Assembly (NCBI GenBank): GCA_018262455.1
Contig: JAGSPR010000364.1
Coordinates: 1-6,889, forward strand
Length of the DNA stretch: 6,889 nucleotides
Direction of reading: 5' to 3'
Source: Deltaproteobacteria bacterium
GTDB lineage: Bacteria > Myxococcota > Polyangia > Haliangiales > Haliangiaceae
Shown here: positions 1 through 6,036 of the stretch, piece after piece
How the letters are laid out: each line of letters opens with the position of its first letter
Position numbering within the stretch: position 1 is the first letter of the stretch
Notes under the pieces: model-generated
Seen by the model: the letters and a program-made list of their open reading frames with translations, nothing else
Database searches by the model: none
Told to the model about the DNA's origin: nothing
Position numbers and translations under genes: made by a program

Positions 1-596
1 AGCGCGAAGGCAAGAGCGCACGGCGGGCCGTGGCCGAGGTCCTCGCGCTGCCGTGGAACGCCGTCGAGCGCGCGTGGCATGCCAACCTCAGGGTCGGGGG
101 CCCCGGCAGCACGACCGCGCGCGTCGGGAAGCCGATCAGGTTCGGCAAGGGCGGCGTCGATTCGGAGAATGTCGGGCTCGAGCAGGTCGGCACGCGAGCG
201 CGGAAGCACGCGCGGCTCGGCGGTATGCTCCGCGCACGTGGAGCGCTCGAGGCTGCGGCGGTCGAGTACGAAAAGGCCCTGGCGAGCGGCCCGGAGCCAT
301 TCGTGGCAGGGAAGCTCGCACGGACGCTCGTCGAGCTCGGCCGCCATGATCGGGCGATCGAGCTGGCCACTCCACTCGTCGCCGCCGATGATGGTGACGC
401 TGTGGCAGCCGTGACCCTTGGCATCGCCCGGTCCGCGAAGCAAGAATGGGCGCTCGCGATCACCGCCTACGAACAAGCCCTTCGCGTGAGCCCATTCGAT
501 CCTACAACCCGCTGTGGCCTCGCCGAGGCTTACGGTAAGACTGCCGACCCGAGAGCTGCGCGCGAGCGTGCGGCATGCGAACAGCTGAAGCACTAG
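1..596 (+). CDS. TPR-repeat protein, C-terminal part (5' end outside window), possibly with a preceding peptidase-MA-like domain
   Basis: The reading frame is open from the left edge (first full codon at 3) to a TAG at 594-596. A GTG at 30 could be read as a start, but the frame continues upstream and the N-terminus is probably outside the window. Numbering from that GTG, helix-turn-helix repeats of about 34 residues run from residue 57 to the end. The clearest are residues 57-89 (ending EYEKALASGPE), 90-123 (LARTLVELGRHDRAIEL) and 124-157 (ITAYEQALRVSPFD), followed by a partial fourth. These have the Ala/Leu/Tyr spacing and terminal Pro of tetratricopeptide repeats, which usually bind protein partners. 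Residues 1-21 (ending ERAWHANLR) resemble the end of peptidase-MA-like metallopeptidase domains, which often precede TPRs in this group; the catalytic part would lie upstream, so this is inference. Residues 22-56 look like a Gly/Arg-rich linker. The MoxR gene starts six bases after the stop, suggesting co-transcription. Confidence 0.8.
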   Translation, partial: REGKSARRAVAEVLALPWNAVERAWHANLRVGGPGSTTARVGKPIRFGKGGVDSENVGLEQVGTRARKHARLGGMLRARGALEAAAVEYEKALASGPEPFVAGKLARTLVELGRHDRAIELATPLVAADDGDAVAAVTLGIARSAKQEWALAITAYEQALRVSPFDPTTRCGLAEAYGKTADPRAARERAACEQLKH

Positions 597-602
597 CCGA
601 CC

Positions 603-1778
603 ATGAAGACCAGCCCCACACCCATCGCGGGCGAGCCCAAGCTCGCGGAGGTCACTGCGCTCCGGGCGCCCGAAGACGCGCGGAGCGAGCGACCGCCAGC
701 ATCCCCGCGCGGGGGCGACACCGACGTCAACCCAACCGTGGCCAGCACGGATGACGAGGGGTTCCCACTGTCCGCGGAGACCGCCGAACTGCCACGCAGC
801 GACCTCGATGCGGTCGCCGAGCTCGCCGACGCCCACGACCAGATCCTGCGAGAGATCGAGAAGCGCATCATCGGTCAGCGGCAGGTGATCGAGCAGCTGC
901 TCGTCGCCCTGTTCGCACGCGGCCATACGTTGTTCGTCGGCGTCCCGGGCCTCGCGAAGACGTTGCTCATCTCGACGCTCGCCGAGACGCTGAACCTGTC
1001 GTTCCAGCGAATCCAGTTCACGCCCGACCTCATGCCGGCCGACATCACCGGCACCGAGGTGCTGGAGGAGGATCACACCACCGGCCGTCGGATCTTCCGG
1101 TTCATCAAGGGCCCCGTGTTCGCGAACCTCGTGCTCGCCGACGAGATCAACCGCACGCCCCCAAAGACCCAGGCCGCGCTGCTCCAGTCGATGCAGGAAT
1201 ATCGTGTCACCGCGGGTGGCACCACTCACGAGCTACCGCTGCCGTTCCTCGTCTTCGCGACGCAGAACCCGGTCGAGCAAGAGGGCACCTACCCGTTGCC
1301 CGAAGCACAGCTCGATCGCTTCATGTTCCAGGTCGACGTCGACTACCCGAGCGAGTCCGAGGAAGAAGAGATCGTTCGCCAGCAGACGAGCGACCACAAA
1401 CCCGAGCTCGCGCGCGTCCTGTCGCCACAACGAATCATGCAGCTGCAGGATCTCGTGCGCCGGGTCCCCGCCGCCGACCATGTCGTGAAGTACGCGGTCG
1501 CCCTTGCGCGCGCCACGCGGCCGACCTCTCCCACCGCGCCGCCGCTCATCCGCGAAGCGGTGTCGTGGGGAGCCGGCCCGCGCGCGTCGCAGTTCCTCAT
1601 CCTCGCCGGCAAGGCACGCGCGATCCTCGATGGCCGGTTCGCGGTCTCGATCGAGGACGTCGCGGCGCTCGCGCGCCCCACGCTGCAGCACCGGCTGATC
1701 CTCAACTACCGCGCCGAGGCCGAGGGCATCCGCGCAGGCGACATCGTCGACCGGCTGCTGTCGGTGATCACGCCGTAA
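603..1778 (+). CDS. MoxR-family AAA+ ATPase with a long N-terminal extension
   Basis: 391 residues. The AAA+ core is complete: Walker A GVPGLAKT (113-120), Walker [10 protein letters not shown] (176-184, D180/E181), sensor 1 in FATQNP (N222), the arginine-finger segment LDRF (R239) and sensor 2 in GAGPRA (R327). The C-terminal lid domain ends in the family pattern [12 protein letters not shown]. MoxR ATPases couple ATP hydrolysis to remodelling or maturation of partner proteins, usually with VWA-domain proteins encoded next to them, as here. The conserved core begins near residue 69 ([23 protein letters not shown]). The first 68 residues are Pro/Ala/Asp/Glu-rich, look disordered, and are longer than usual in the family. 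ATG 603 is the first start after the upstream gene and has no clear Shine-Dalgarno; GTG 738 (residue 46) is an alternative that would shorten the extension. Sensor 2 reads GAGPRA where GASPRA is usual, a mild change. The protein is expected to be cytoplasmic. The stop overlaps the next start by one base. Confidence 0.96.
   Translation: MKTSPTPIAGEPKLAEVTALRAPEDARSERPPASPRGGDTDVNPTVASTDDEGFPLSAETAELPRSDLDAVAELADAHDQILREIEKRIIGQRQVIEQLLVALFARGHTLFVGVPGLAKTLLISTLAETLNLSFQRIQFTPDLMPADITGTEVLEEDHTTGRRIFRFIKGPVFANLVLADEINRTPPKTQAALLQSMQEYRVTAGGTTHELPLPFLVFATQNPVEQEGTYPLPEAQLDRFMFQVDVDYPSESEEEEIVRQQTSDHKPELARVLSPQRIMQLQDLVRRVPAADHVVKYAVALARATRPTSPTAPPLIREAVSWGAGPRASQFLILAGKARAILDGRFAVSIEDVAALARPTLQHRLILNYRAEAEGIRAGDIVDRLLSVITP
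1763..1769 (+). promoter_or_regulatory. Shine-Dalgarno of the DUF58 gene, inside the moxR 3' end
   Basis: GGTGATC matches the distal half of the canonical anti-16S complement (AAGGAGGTGATCC) and lies eight bases before ATG 1778. It supports that ATG as the start over in-frame starts further upstream inside moxR, and allows fresh initiation in addition to coupling through the one-base overlap. Confidence 0.55.
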
Positions 1779-2716
1779 TGACCTCGCTCCCCCAGCGGAT
1801 CGATCCGGCGCAGCTCGCGCGACTCGGCAGCCTGCCGATCAAGGCGCGAGTGATCGTGGAGGGCGCGCTCAGCGGCCTGCATCGCGCGTCGGTGCACGGC
1901 GCCTCCGTCGAGTTTGCAGAGCACAAGGAGTACTCGCCGGGCGACGAGCTCCGCCACGTCGACTGGAAGGCCTACGCGAAGCTCGATCGCTACTACGTGA
2001 AGCAGTTCGAGCAGGAATCCCAGCTGACGGTGTACCTGGTGCTCGACGCGTCGGCGTCGATGGCGTTCGCCGGCGGTGGGCTGTCCAAGATCGAGTACGG
2101 CGGGCTGTGTCTGGCGGCGCTCGCGTACCTGGTGACCCAGCAGCAGGACAAGGTCGGGCTGGTCACGTGCGGTGATAAGCGGATCGAGACGGTCGTACCG
2201 CCTCGCGCGCGGACGAGCCACCTCCACGACCTGCTGTCGGTTCTCGACGGCGTGATCGCAAAGGGTGGCACCGGCGACGAGTCCCCGGCGGCGGCACTCG
2301 GTCGGATCGCGGAGCTGTCGCGCCGGCGGCGCTCGCTGATCGTGCTCGCATCGGATCTGTTCGATGATGACGATGCGACGCTGAAGGCGATCACGCAGCT
2401 GCGCGCGCAGCGACACGACATCTCGGTGCTCCACGTCCTCGATCCCCACGAACGGAGCTTTCCGTACGACGGCCTGACGCGGTTCGAGTCACTCGAGAAT
2501 GACCACAAGATGCTGGTGAATCCGGCGGCGGTGCGACGCGAGTACCTCGAACGCATGGAGAAGTTCTTGACCCGCTGCCGCACCACGCTTGCCACGGCCG
2601 GCGTCGACTACCACCTGGTCTCGACCGACCGCGGCCTCGAGCTCACGCTGCTCGACCTGCTGGTCGCGCGGTCGCGGCTGTCTCCGAAGTACGCGCGTGC
2701 GCGAAGGACCGGCTAG
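1778..2716 (+). CDS. DUF58-family protein with VWA-type fold
   Basis: 312 residues from the ATG that overlaps the moxR TAA (TAATG). The frame stays open upstream to 1565, but DUF58 homology starts only here (residues 20-36, [17 protein letters not shown]), so the shorter start is preferred. The DUF58 signature is clear: [23 protein letters not shown] (46-68), with the invariant DW at 62-63, then [13 protein letters not shown] fold follows with a complete metal (MIDAS) set: D90-S92-S94 in VLDASASM, a probable T165 in GGTGD, and D193 in [11 protein letters not shown]. No membrane helix or signal peptide is seen, so this is the short soluble type, expected in the cytoplasm. DUF58 genes typically sit directly after moxR, and the protein is thought to be a partner or adaptor of the ATPase; its molecular role is not settled. 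The TAG stop overlaps the GTG start of the next gene by one base. Confidence 0.95.
   Translation: MTSLPQRIDPAQLARLGSLPIKARVIVEGALSGLHRASVHGASVEFAEHKEYSPGDELRHVDWKAYAKLDRYYVKQFEQESQLTVYLVLDASASMAFAGGGLSKIEYGGLCLAALAYLVTQQQDKVGLVTCGDKRIETVVPPRARTSHLHDLLSVLDGVIAKGGTGDESPAAALGRIAELSRRRRSLIVLASDLFDDDDATLKAITQLRAQRHDISVLHVLDPHERSFPYDGLTRFESLENDHKMLVNPAAVRREYLERMEKFLTRCRTTLATAGVDYHLVSTDRGLELTLLDLLVARSRLSPKYARARRTG
2704..2708 (+). promoter_or_regulatory. Shine-Dalgarno of the BatA-like gene
   Basis: AAGGA ends seven bases before GTG 2716. It supports this GTG as the start rather than the next in-frame ATG at 2737, which would cut into the first membrane helix. Confidence 0.55.
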
Positions 2717-4839
2717 TGGGCTTCCTCGCACCGCTGATGCTGGTCGGGGTCGCCGCGCTCGGCGTTCCGATCGCGATCCACCTGATCGGCCGCCGGCATG
2801 CGAAGCTCGTGAAGTTCGCCGCGCTCGACTTCTTGCTCGCGACCAAGCGACGCACCGCCCGCCGGTTCCAGCTGCGAGAGCGAGTGCTGCTCGCGGTCCG
2901 CGCGATCGCCTGCGCGGCGGTCGCGATCGCGCTCGCCAAGCCGTACACTTCGTGTGCGCGCAAGGGTCCGGAGGTCACGCGCGGGCCGCAGGCCGCCGTG
3001 CTCGTCATCGACGACTCGTTTGCCGCCGGCTATCAGATCGACGGCGTGCCGTGGATGAAGCGCGCCACCGACGAGGCCCGTCGGATCCTGACGCAGCTCG
3101 GTCCCGAGGCCGAGGTCGCGATCGTGCGCTCCGCGGAGGGCTCCGATCACCCCACCGAGCTCACCCGAGATCACCTCCGGCTCCGCGATCACCTGCTCGC
3201 GCTCGAACCGAGCGCGCGCCCCGCCGATACCACGCGCGCCCTTGCGCGTGCTGCGCAGCTACTGGCGGCGTCGAGTCACCTCCGCAAGACGGTCTACCTG
3301 ATCTCGCTCGCCGCCAAGACCGGGCTGCGTGCAGAGGATCCACCGTGGGGCAAGGACGGACCATCGCTCGTGATCGTCGACACCCGACCGCCCGCGATGC
3401 CGAACCTCGCGATCACGAGCCTCCGCGTGGATGCAGAGCCCGGAACCGGCAGCCGCGGCGTGGCGTTCGAAGCCGAGATCGCCAACTTCGGCGATGCCAA
3501 GACCAGCGTCGAAGTGTCGCTGACGATCGCGGACCGCGTCGTGGCACGCGGCATGGTCGACTTGCCAGCGCACGAGCACCGCACGAAGCGGTTCCTGGCC
3601 GCGCTTCCCGCCGGCTCTCGGGCCAGCGATGCGTGGGTCTCGCTGACGCCCGATGCGCTCCCGGTCGATGATCGGAGGTGGATTCGCGCGTCGCTGCGGG
3701 ATCAGGTGCGCGTGTTGCTCGTCGATGGTGATCCACGCACCGTGAGGCACGATGACGAGCTGTTCTATCTCGAGGCCGCGCTGCGGCCGGGCGATCGCGA
3801 GGACAGCGGGACCCAGGTCCGCTCCATCACCGCCGAGGAGCTCGCGGGCATCGAACCTCGCGCGCGTGGCAAGGCCGGCGCGCTCGATCTCGAGGAGTTC
3901 GATGTCGTGGTGCTCGCGAACGTCGCAGCCCTTCCCGTCGAGCGCGTCAACGTCCTCGCCACCTGGGTCCGGGCTGGCGGCGGCATCCTCGTGGCACCGG
4001 GCGATCGCGTCGACTCCGCCGACTACGACCGCACCATGCTCCCGCTCCTGCCGCAGAGCCTGCGCGATCCGATCGACACCACGTGGGGCGCCACCGCCGA
4101 CGATCGGGACAGCCGCGCCCTCCGGCTCGTGAAGTGGGAGTCCGACCACCCGATCTTCGCGCCGTTCTCGAAGACCGCCCCCGAGCTCGCCGATGCCAAG
4201 TTCTACAAGATCTCGCTGCTCGGCCCCACCACCGATACCGCGGACCGCAAGGTCCTCGCGCGCTTCACGAATGGAGCCGCCGCGCTCGTGGAAGCCTCGA
4301 TCGGTACCGGCCGCAGCCTGCTCTTCACCTCGACCATCGATCGTGACTGGAACGACCTCCCGATCCATCCTGGGTTCTTGCCACTGGTCCAGCAGGCCGT
4401 CCGCCACCTCGCGCGCAAGCACGCCTCGTTCGGCGTCGCCGATCACGTCGTCGGAAGCTCCGTCTCGTTACCTACAAGTGACCTCAAGAAGCTCGAGGTC
4501 CGAGGCCCCGACAACACCAGCGCGACATTCGAAGGAGACCGGATCGAGGGCCGCGCGAACGTACGGTTCACGAGGACCGATCACGCTGGCATCTTCCGCG
4601 TGGCCGGTACCGATCAAGCCGGGACCACCCGCGACCGCGAGGAGCTGACGTTCGTCGTCAACCTCGATCCCCGCGGCTCAGACCTCACCCCCGCCCCGCC
4701 CGCCGCCCTCCCCGCCGCCGGGACCGGCGGCGGGTCGTCTCCCGTGGACAACGCCTCGCGCCGCGTCGAGCTGTGGCACTCCCTCGCTGCCGCTCTCCTC
4801 CTCCTGCTCCTCGCCGAGGGCATCCTGGTCCAGCGCTAA
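2716..4839 (+). CDS. BatA-like membrane protein: double membrane anchor, degenerate VWA, CARDB-like and GATase1-like domains
   Basis: 707 residues, GTG start. Residues 1-80 are the BatA/aerotolerance-regulator N-terminal domain: helix 1 (about 4-24, with HLIGRR), a strongly basic loop (25-56) and helix 2 (about 57-75). The basic loop predicts that it is cytoplasmic and that the following mass is periplasmic. Residues about 93-210 form a VWA-like domain whose metal site looks broken: IDDSFAAG (D99-x-S101-x-A103) in place of DxSxS, and LISLAAK where other family members have SD; a Thr pair in ADTTRAL remains. Residues about 228-315 look like a CARDB-type beta domain (PNLAITSLRV, IANFGDAKTSVEVSLTI). 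Residues about 331-560 resemble the GATase1-like domain of such proteins (VRVLLVDGDPR, FDVVVLANV, WVRAGGGILVAPGD), with no cysteine. After a beta-rich stretch comes a Pro/Ala/Gly linker (about 658-676) and a C-terminal helix (687-705). It is probably the membrane partner of the MoxR/DUF58 pair. Domain borders are estimates. Confidence 0.92.
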   Translation: MGFLAPLMLVGVAALGVPIAIHLIGRRHAKLVKFAALDFLLATKRRTARRFQLRERVLLAVRAIACAAVAIALAKPYTSCARKGPEVTRGPQAAVLVIDDSFAAGYQIDGVPWMKRATDEARRILTQLGPEAEVAIVRSAEGSDHPTELTRDHLRLRDHLLALEPSARPADTTRALARAAQLLAASSHLRKTVYLISLAAKTGLRAEDPPWGKDGPSLVIVDTRPPAMPNLAITSLRVDAEPGTGSRGVAFEAEIANFGDAKTSVEVSLTIADRVVARGMVDLPAHEHRTKRFLAALPAGSRASDAWVSLTPDALPVDDRRWIRASLRDQVRVLLVDGDPRTVRHDDELFYLEAALRPGDREDSGTQVRSITAEELAGIEPRARGKAGALDLEEFDVVVLANVAALPVERVNVLATWVRAGGGILVAPGDRVDSADYDRTMLPLLPQSLRDPIDTTWGATADDRDSRALRLVKWESDHPIFAPFSKTAPELADAKFYKISLLGPTTDTADRKVLARFTNGAAALVEASIGTGRSLLFTSTIDRDWNDLPIHPGFLPLVQQAVRHLARKHASFGVADHVVGSSVSLPTSDLKKLEVRGPDNTSATFEGDRIEGRANVRFTRTDHAGIFRVAGTDQAGTTRDREELTFVVNLDPRGSDLTPAPPAALPAAGTGGGSSPVDNASRRVELWHSLAAALLLLLLAEGILVQR

Positions 4840-4853
4840 CCCCAGGGTTAGCG
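4834..4853. terminator. Hairpin over the BatA-like stop codon, between convergent genes
   Basis: A perfect inverted repeat of up to nine base pairs (CGCTAACCC / GGGTTAGCG; more realistically eight pairs with a CCAG loop) covers the TAA stop at 4837-4839 and half of the 27-base gap to the end of nagZ. Its place between two converging genes suits a bidirectional terminator. There is no T-run on either strand, so a classical intrinsic terminator is not supported. It could instead be a 3'-end stabilising hairpin or a protein site. A near copy lies at 6023-6036. Confidence 0.45.
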
Positions 4854-4866
4854 ACGCGCTGTCCGC

Positions 4867-5976
4867 TCAGGATCTGTCGGCGAGACTGTCGGCGAGTCGG
4901 CGATGATCGGAGCTTCCGATCACCTCGCGGCCCAACGCGGGCCGACGGCGTTGATTCTCGACGTGTGCGCGCTTCATCGCGCGGACGCGCCGTGCCGCCG
5001 CGCTGACCTTGCGACGCAGCTCGCTGTCCCGCTCGGCTTCTCGGATCAACGCCTCCTCGGCCGCCGCTTGGTGGGCCTCGTCGCGACACAGCAGCAGCAC
5101 GTCGCAGCCTGCGCGGATCGCGTCGACTGCCGCGGCGGCCACCCCGATGTGATCGGCGATCGCCTTCATATCGAGATCATCACTGATGATGACCCCTCGA
5201 TAGCCGAGCTTGCTGCGCAGCAACCCCTCGATCACCTGTGGAGACAGCGTGGCCGGCCGCGTCGCATCGAGCGCCGCGAACACCACGTGGGCGGTCATGA
5301 TCATCGGCATGCCCGCGGCGGCAGCCCGCGCGAACGGCAGCAGCTCGATGCGCTCGAGCCGCTCCCACGCGTGATCGATCCGCGGCAGCTCGAGGTGGCT
5401 GTCGGTGGCGGTATCGCCATGGCCGGGGAAGTGCTTGCCGCACGCAAGCACACCGGCCAGATCGAGGCCGCGCGCGAAGGCGAGGGCCCGGCGCGCGACG
5501 ATCGCCGGGTCAGTCCCGAACGCGCGATCGCCGATGATCGGGTTCGCGGGGTTCGTGTGGACGTCGAGCACGGGCGCGAAGTCGATGTCGAAGCCGAGCG
5601 CTCGCAGCTCGCGGCCCATCGCGAGCCCGACCTGTTCAGCCATGAGCTCGTCGTCATGATCCGGACCGAGCCGATCGTGCGCGCGCATGGGCGGCCACAC
5701 CGTCGCGGGCGAGCGTACGCGCTGGACGACCCCGCCTTCCTGATCGATGGCGACCAGCGCGGGGGTGCCATCGGGCGCCGCGACGTGCAGCGCGCTCACG
5801 AGCGCCTCGACCGCATCGAGGTCACAGTTCTCCTGAGCGGCGTCGCGAAACGACAGGTTGCGCTTGAACAAAATCGTCGCGCCGACCTCTCCGGCGGCGA
5901 GCTTCCTGGTCAGCGCCCGCGGCGCCGTGGTCCCGTGGAAGCCTATCCAGAGCAGTTGGCCGACGTCATCGCGCAC
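4867..5976 (-). CDS. nagZ: Beta-N-acetylhexosaminidase, glycoside hydrolase family 3 (NagZ)
   Basis: 369 residues. NagZ removes the non-reducing N-acetylglucosamine from GlcNAc-1,6-anhydro-MurNAc (peptides) during peptidoglycan recycling. A GH3 barrel runs from VGQLLWIGFHG (5-15) through IDQEGG (77-82), FAPVLDVHTNPANPIIGDRAFG (133-154) and the NagZ signature KHFPGHGDTATDSH (181-194). By family knowledge, D192 and H194 form the acid/base dyad, and D266 in ISDDLDM is the nucleophile. There is no signal peptide, matching the cytoplasmic location of NagZ in Gram-negative bacteria. The start is a GTG; an in-frame TAG four codons upstream (5986-5988) excludes a longer protein, and no Shine-Dalgarno is visible. 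The tail after about residue 335 is basic and not conserved, ending in a small repeat (LADSLADRS). The gene converges on the BatA-like gene and lies 57 bases downstream of the MopE-repeat gene on the same strand. Both nagZ and the MoxR block concern the cell envelope, but nothing here shows a functional link. Confidence 0.96.
   Translation of the reverse strand: MRDDVGQLLWIGFHGTTAPRALTRKLAAGEVGATILFKRNLSFRDAAQENCDLDAVEALVSALHVAAPDGTPALVAIDQEGGVVQRVRSPATVWPPMRAHDRLGPDHDDELMAEQVGLAMGRELRALGFDIDFAPVLDVHTNPANPIIGDRAFGTDPAIVARRALAFARGLDLAGVLACGKHFPGHGDTATDSHLELPRIDHAWERLERIELLPFARAAAAGMPMIMTAHVVFAALDATRPATLSPQVIEGLLRSKLGYRGVIISDDLDMKAIADHIGVAAAAVDAIRAGCDVLLLCRDEAHQAAAEEALIREAERDSELRRKVSAAARRVRAMKRAHVENQRRRPALGREVIGSSDHRRLADSLADRS
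4874..4897. repeat. 12-base tandem duplication at the nagZ 3' end
   Basis: CTGTCGGCGAGA (4874-4885) is followed directly by CTGTCGGCGAGT (4886-4897), 11 of 12 bases identical, and then by a partial third unit (CGGCGAT). It is in frame in nagZ and gives the near-repeated LADS/LADR at the extreme C-terminus. It looks like a recent slippage duplication in the unconserved tail. Confidence 0.6.
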
Positions 5977-5982
5977 GCCGAG

Positions 5983-6011
5983 ATACTAGTGCGCAGCCCG
6001 TGCGAGCGCCA
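5983..6011 (-). promoter_or_regulatory. Possible nagZ promoter, perhaps leaderless
   Basis: On the minus strand a TAGTAT (5983-5988) resembles a -10 element (4 of 6 to TATAAT). A poor TGGCGC (6006-6011; 3 of 6 to TTGACA) lies 17 bases upstream. The GTG start comes only six bases after the TAGTAT, so transcription would begin at or next to the start codon, consistent with the missing Shine-Dalgarno. The match is weak, and nagZ may simply be co-transcribed with the gene upstream. Confidence 0.22.
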
Positions 6012-6018
6012 CCTGGCG
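6007..6018. repeat. Palindrome CGCCACCTGGCG in the gap before nagZ
   Basis: CGCCA and TGGCG are exact reverse complements around a CC centre. The element lies in the 57-base gap between the MopE-repeat gene and nagZ, and overlaps the proposed -35 of nagZ. It could be an operator half-site pair or a small hairpin after the upstream gene. There is no T-run, so it is not a classical terminator. Confidence 0.35.
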
Positions 6019-6022
6019 AGCC

Positions 6023-6036
6023 AAACCCAGGGGTTA
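6023..6036. repeat. Small palindrome over the stop codon of the MopE-repeat gene
   Basis: Read on the minus strand this is TAACCCCTGGGTTT, beginning with the TAA stop of the upstream gene. The AACCC/GGGTT arms are perfect but the loop is only two bases, so the hairpin is weak as RNA. It matches 12 of 14 bases with TAACCCCAGGGTTA at the stop codon of the BatA-like gene (4837-4850). Confidence 0.4.

Noticed and set aside
1565..1777. 71-codon upstream extension of the DUF58 frame
   Set aside because: It lies within the conserved lid domain of MoxR and encodes Arg/Pro-rich sequence unlike DUF58 proteins. The ATG at 1778 has a Shine-Dalgarno match and begins at the family's usual N-terminus.
2589..3671. 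360-residue open frame on the + strand
   Set aside because: It overlaps the DUF58 and BatA-like genes in another frame and is extremely Arg-rich, typical of an out-of-frame GC-rich translation.
3259..4446. 395-residue open frame on the - strand
   Set aside because: It lies entirely antisense to the BatA-like gene; its composition is low-complexity and there is no recognisable domain.
4680..4745. GC-rich repeat-like stretch near the end of the BatA-like gene
   Set aside because: It encodes the Pro/Ala/Gly linker before the last membrane helix; there is no regular repeat unit, so it is low-complexity coding sequence.
4854..4866. T-run for an intrinsic terminator after the 4834-4853 hairpin
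   Set aside because: The bases after the hairpin are GC-rich with no run of T on either strand, so I did not claim a standard rho-independent terminator.
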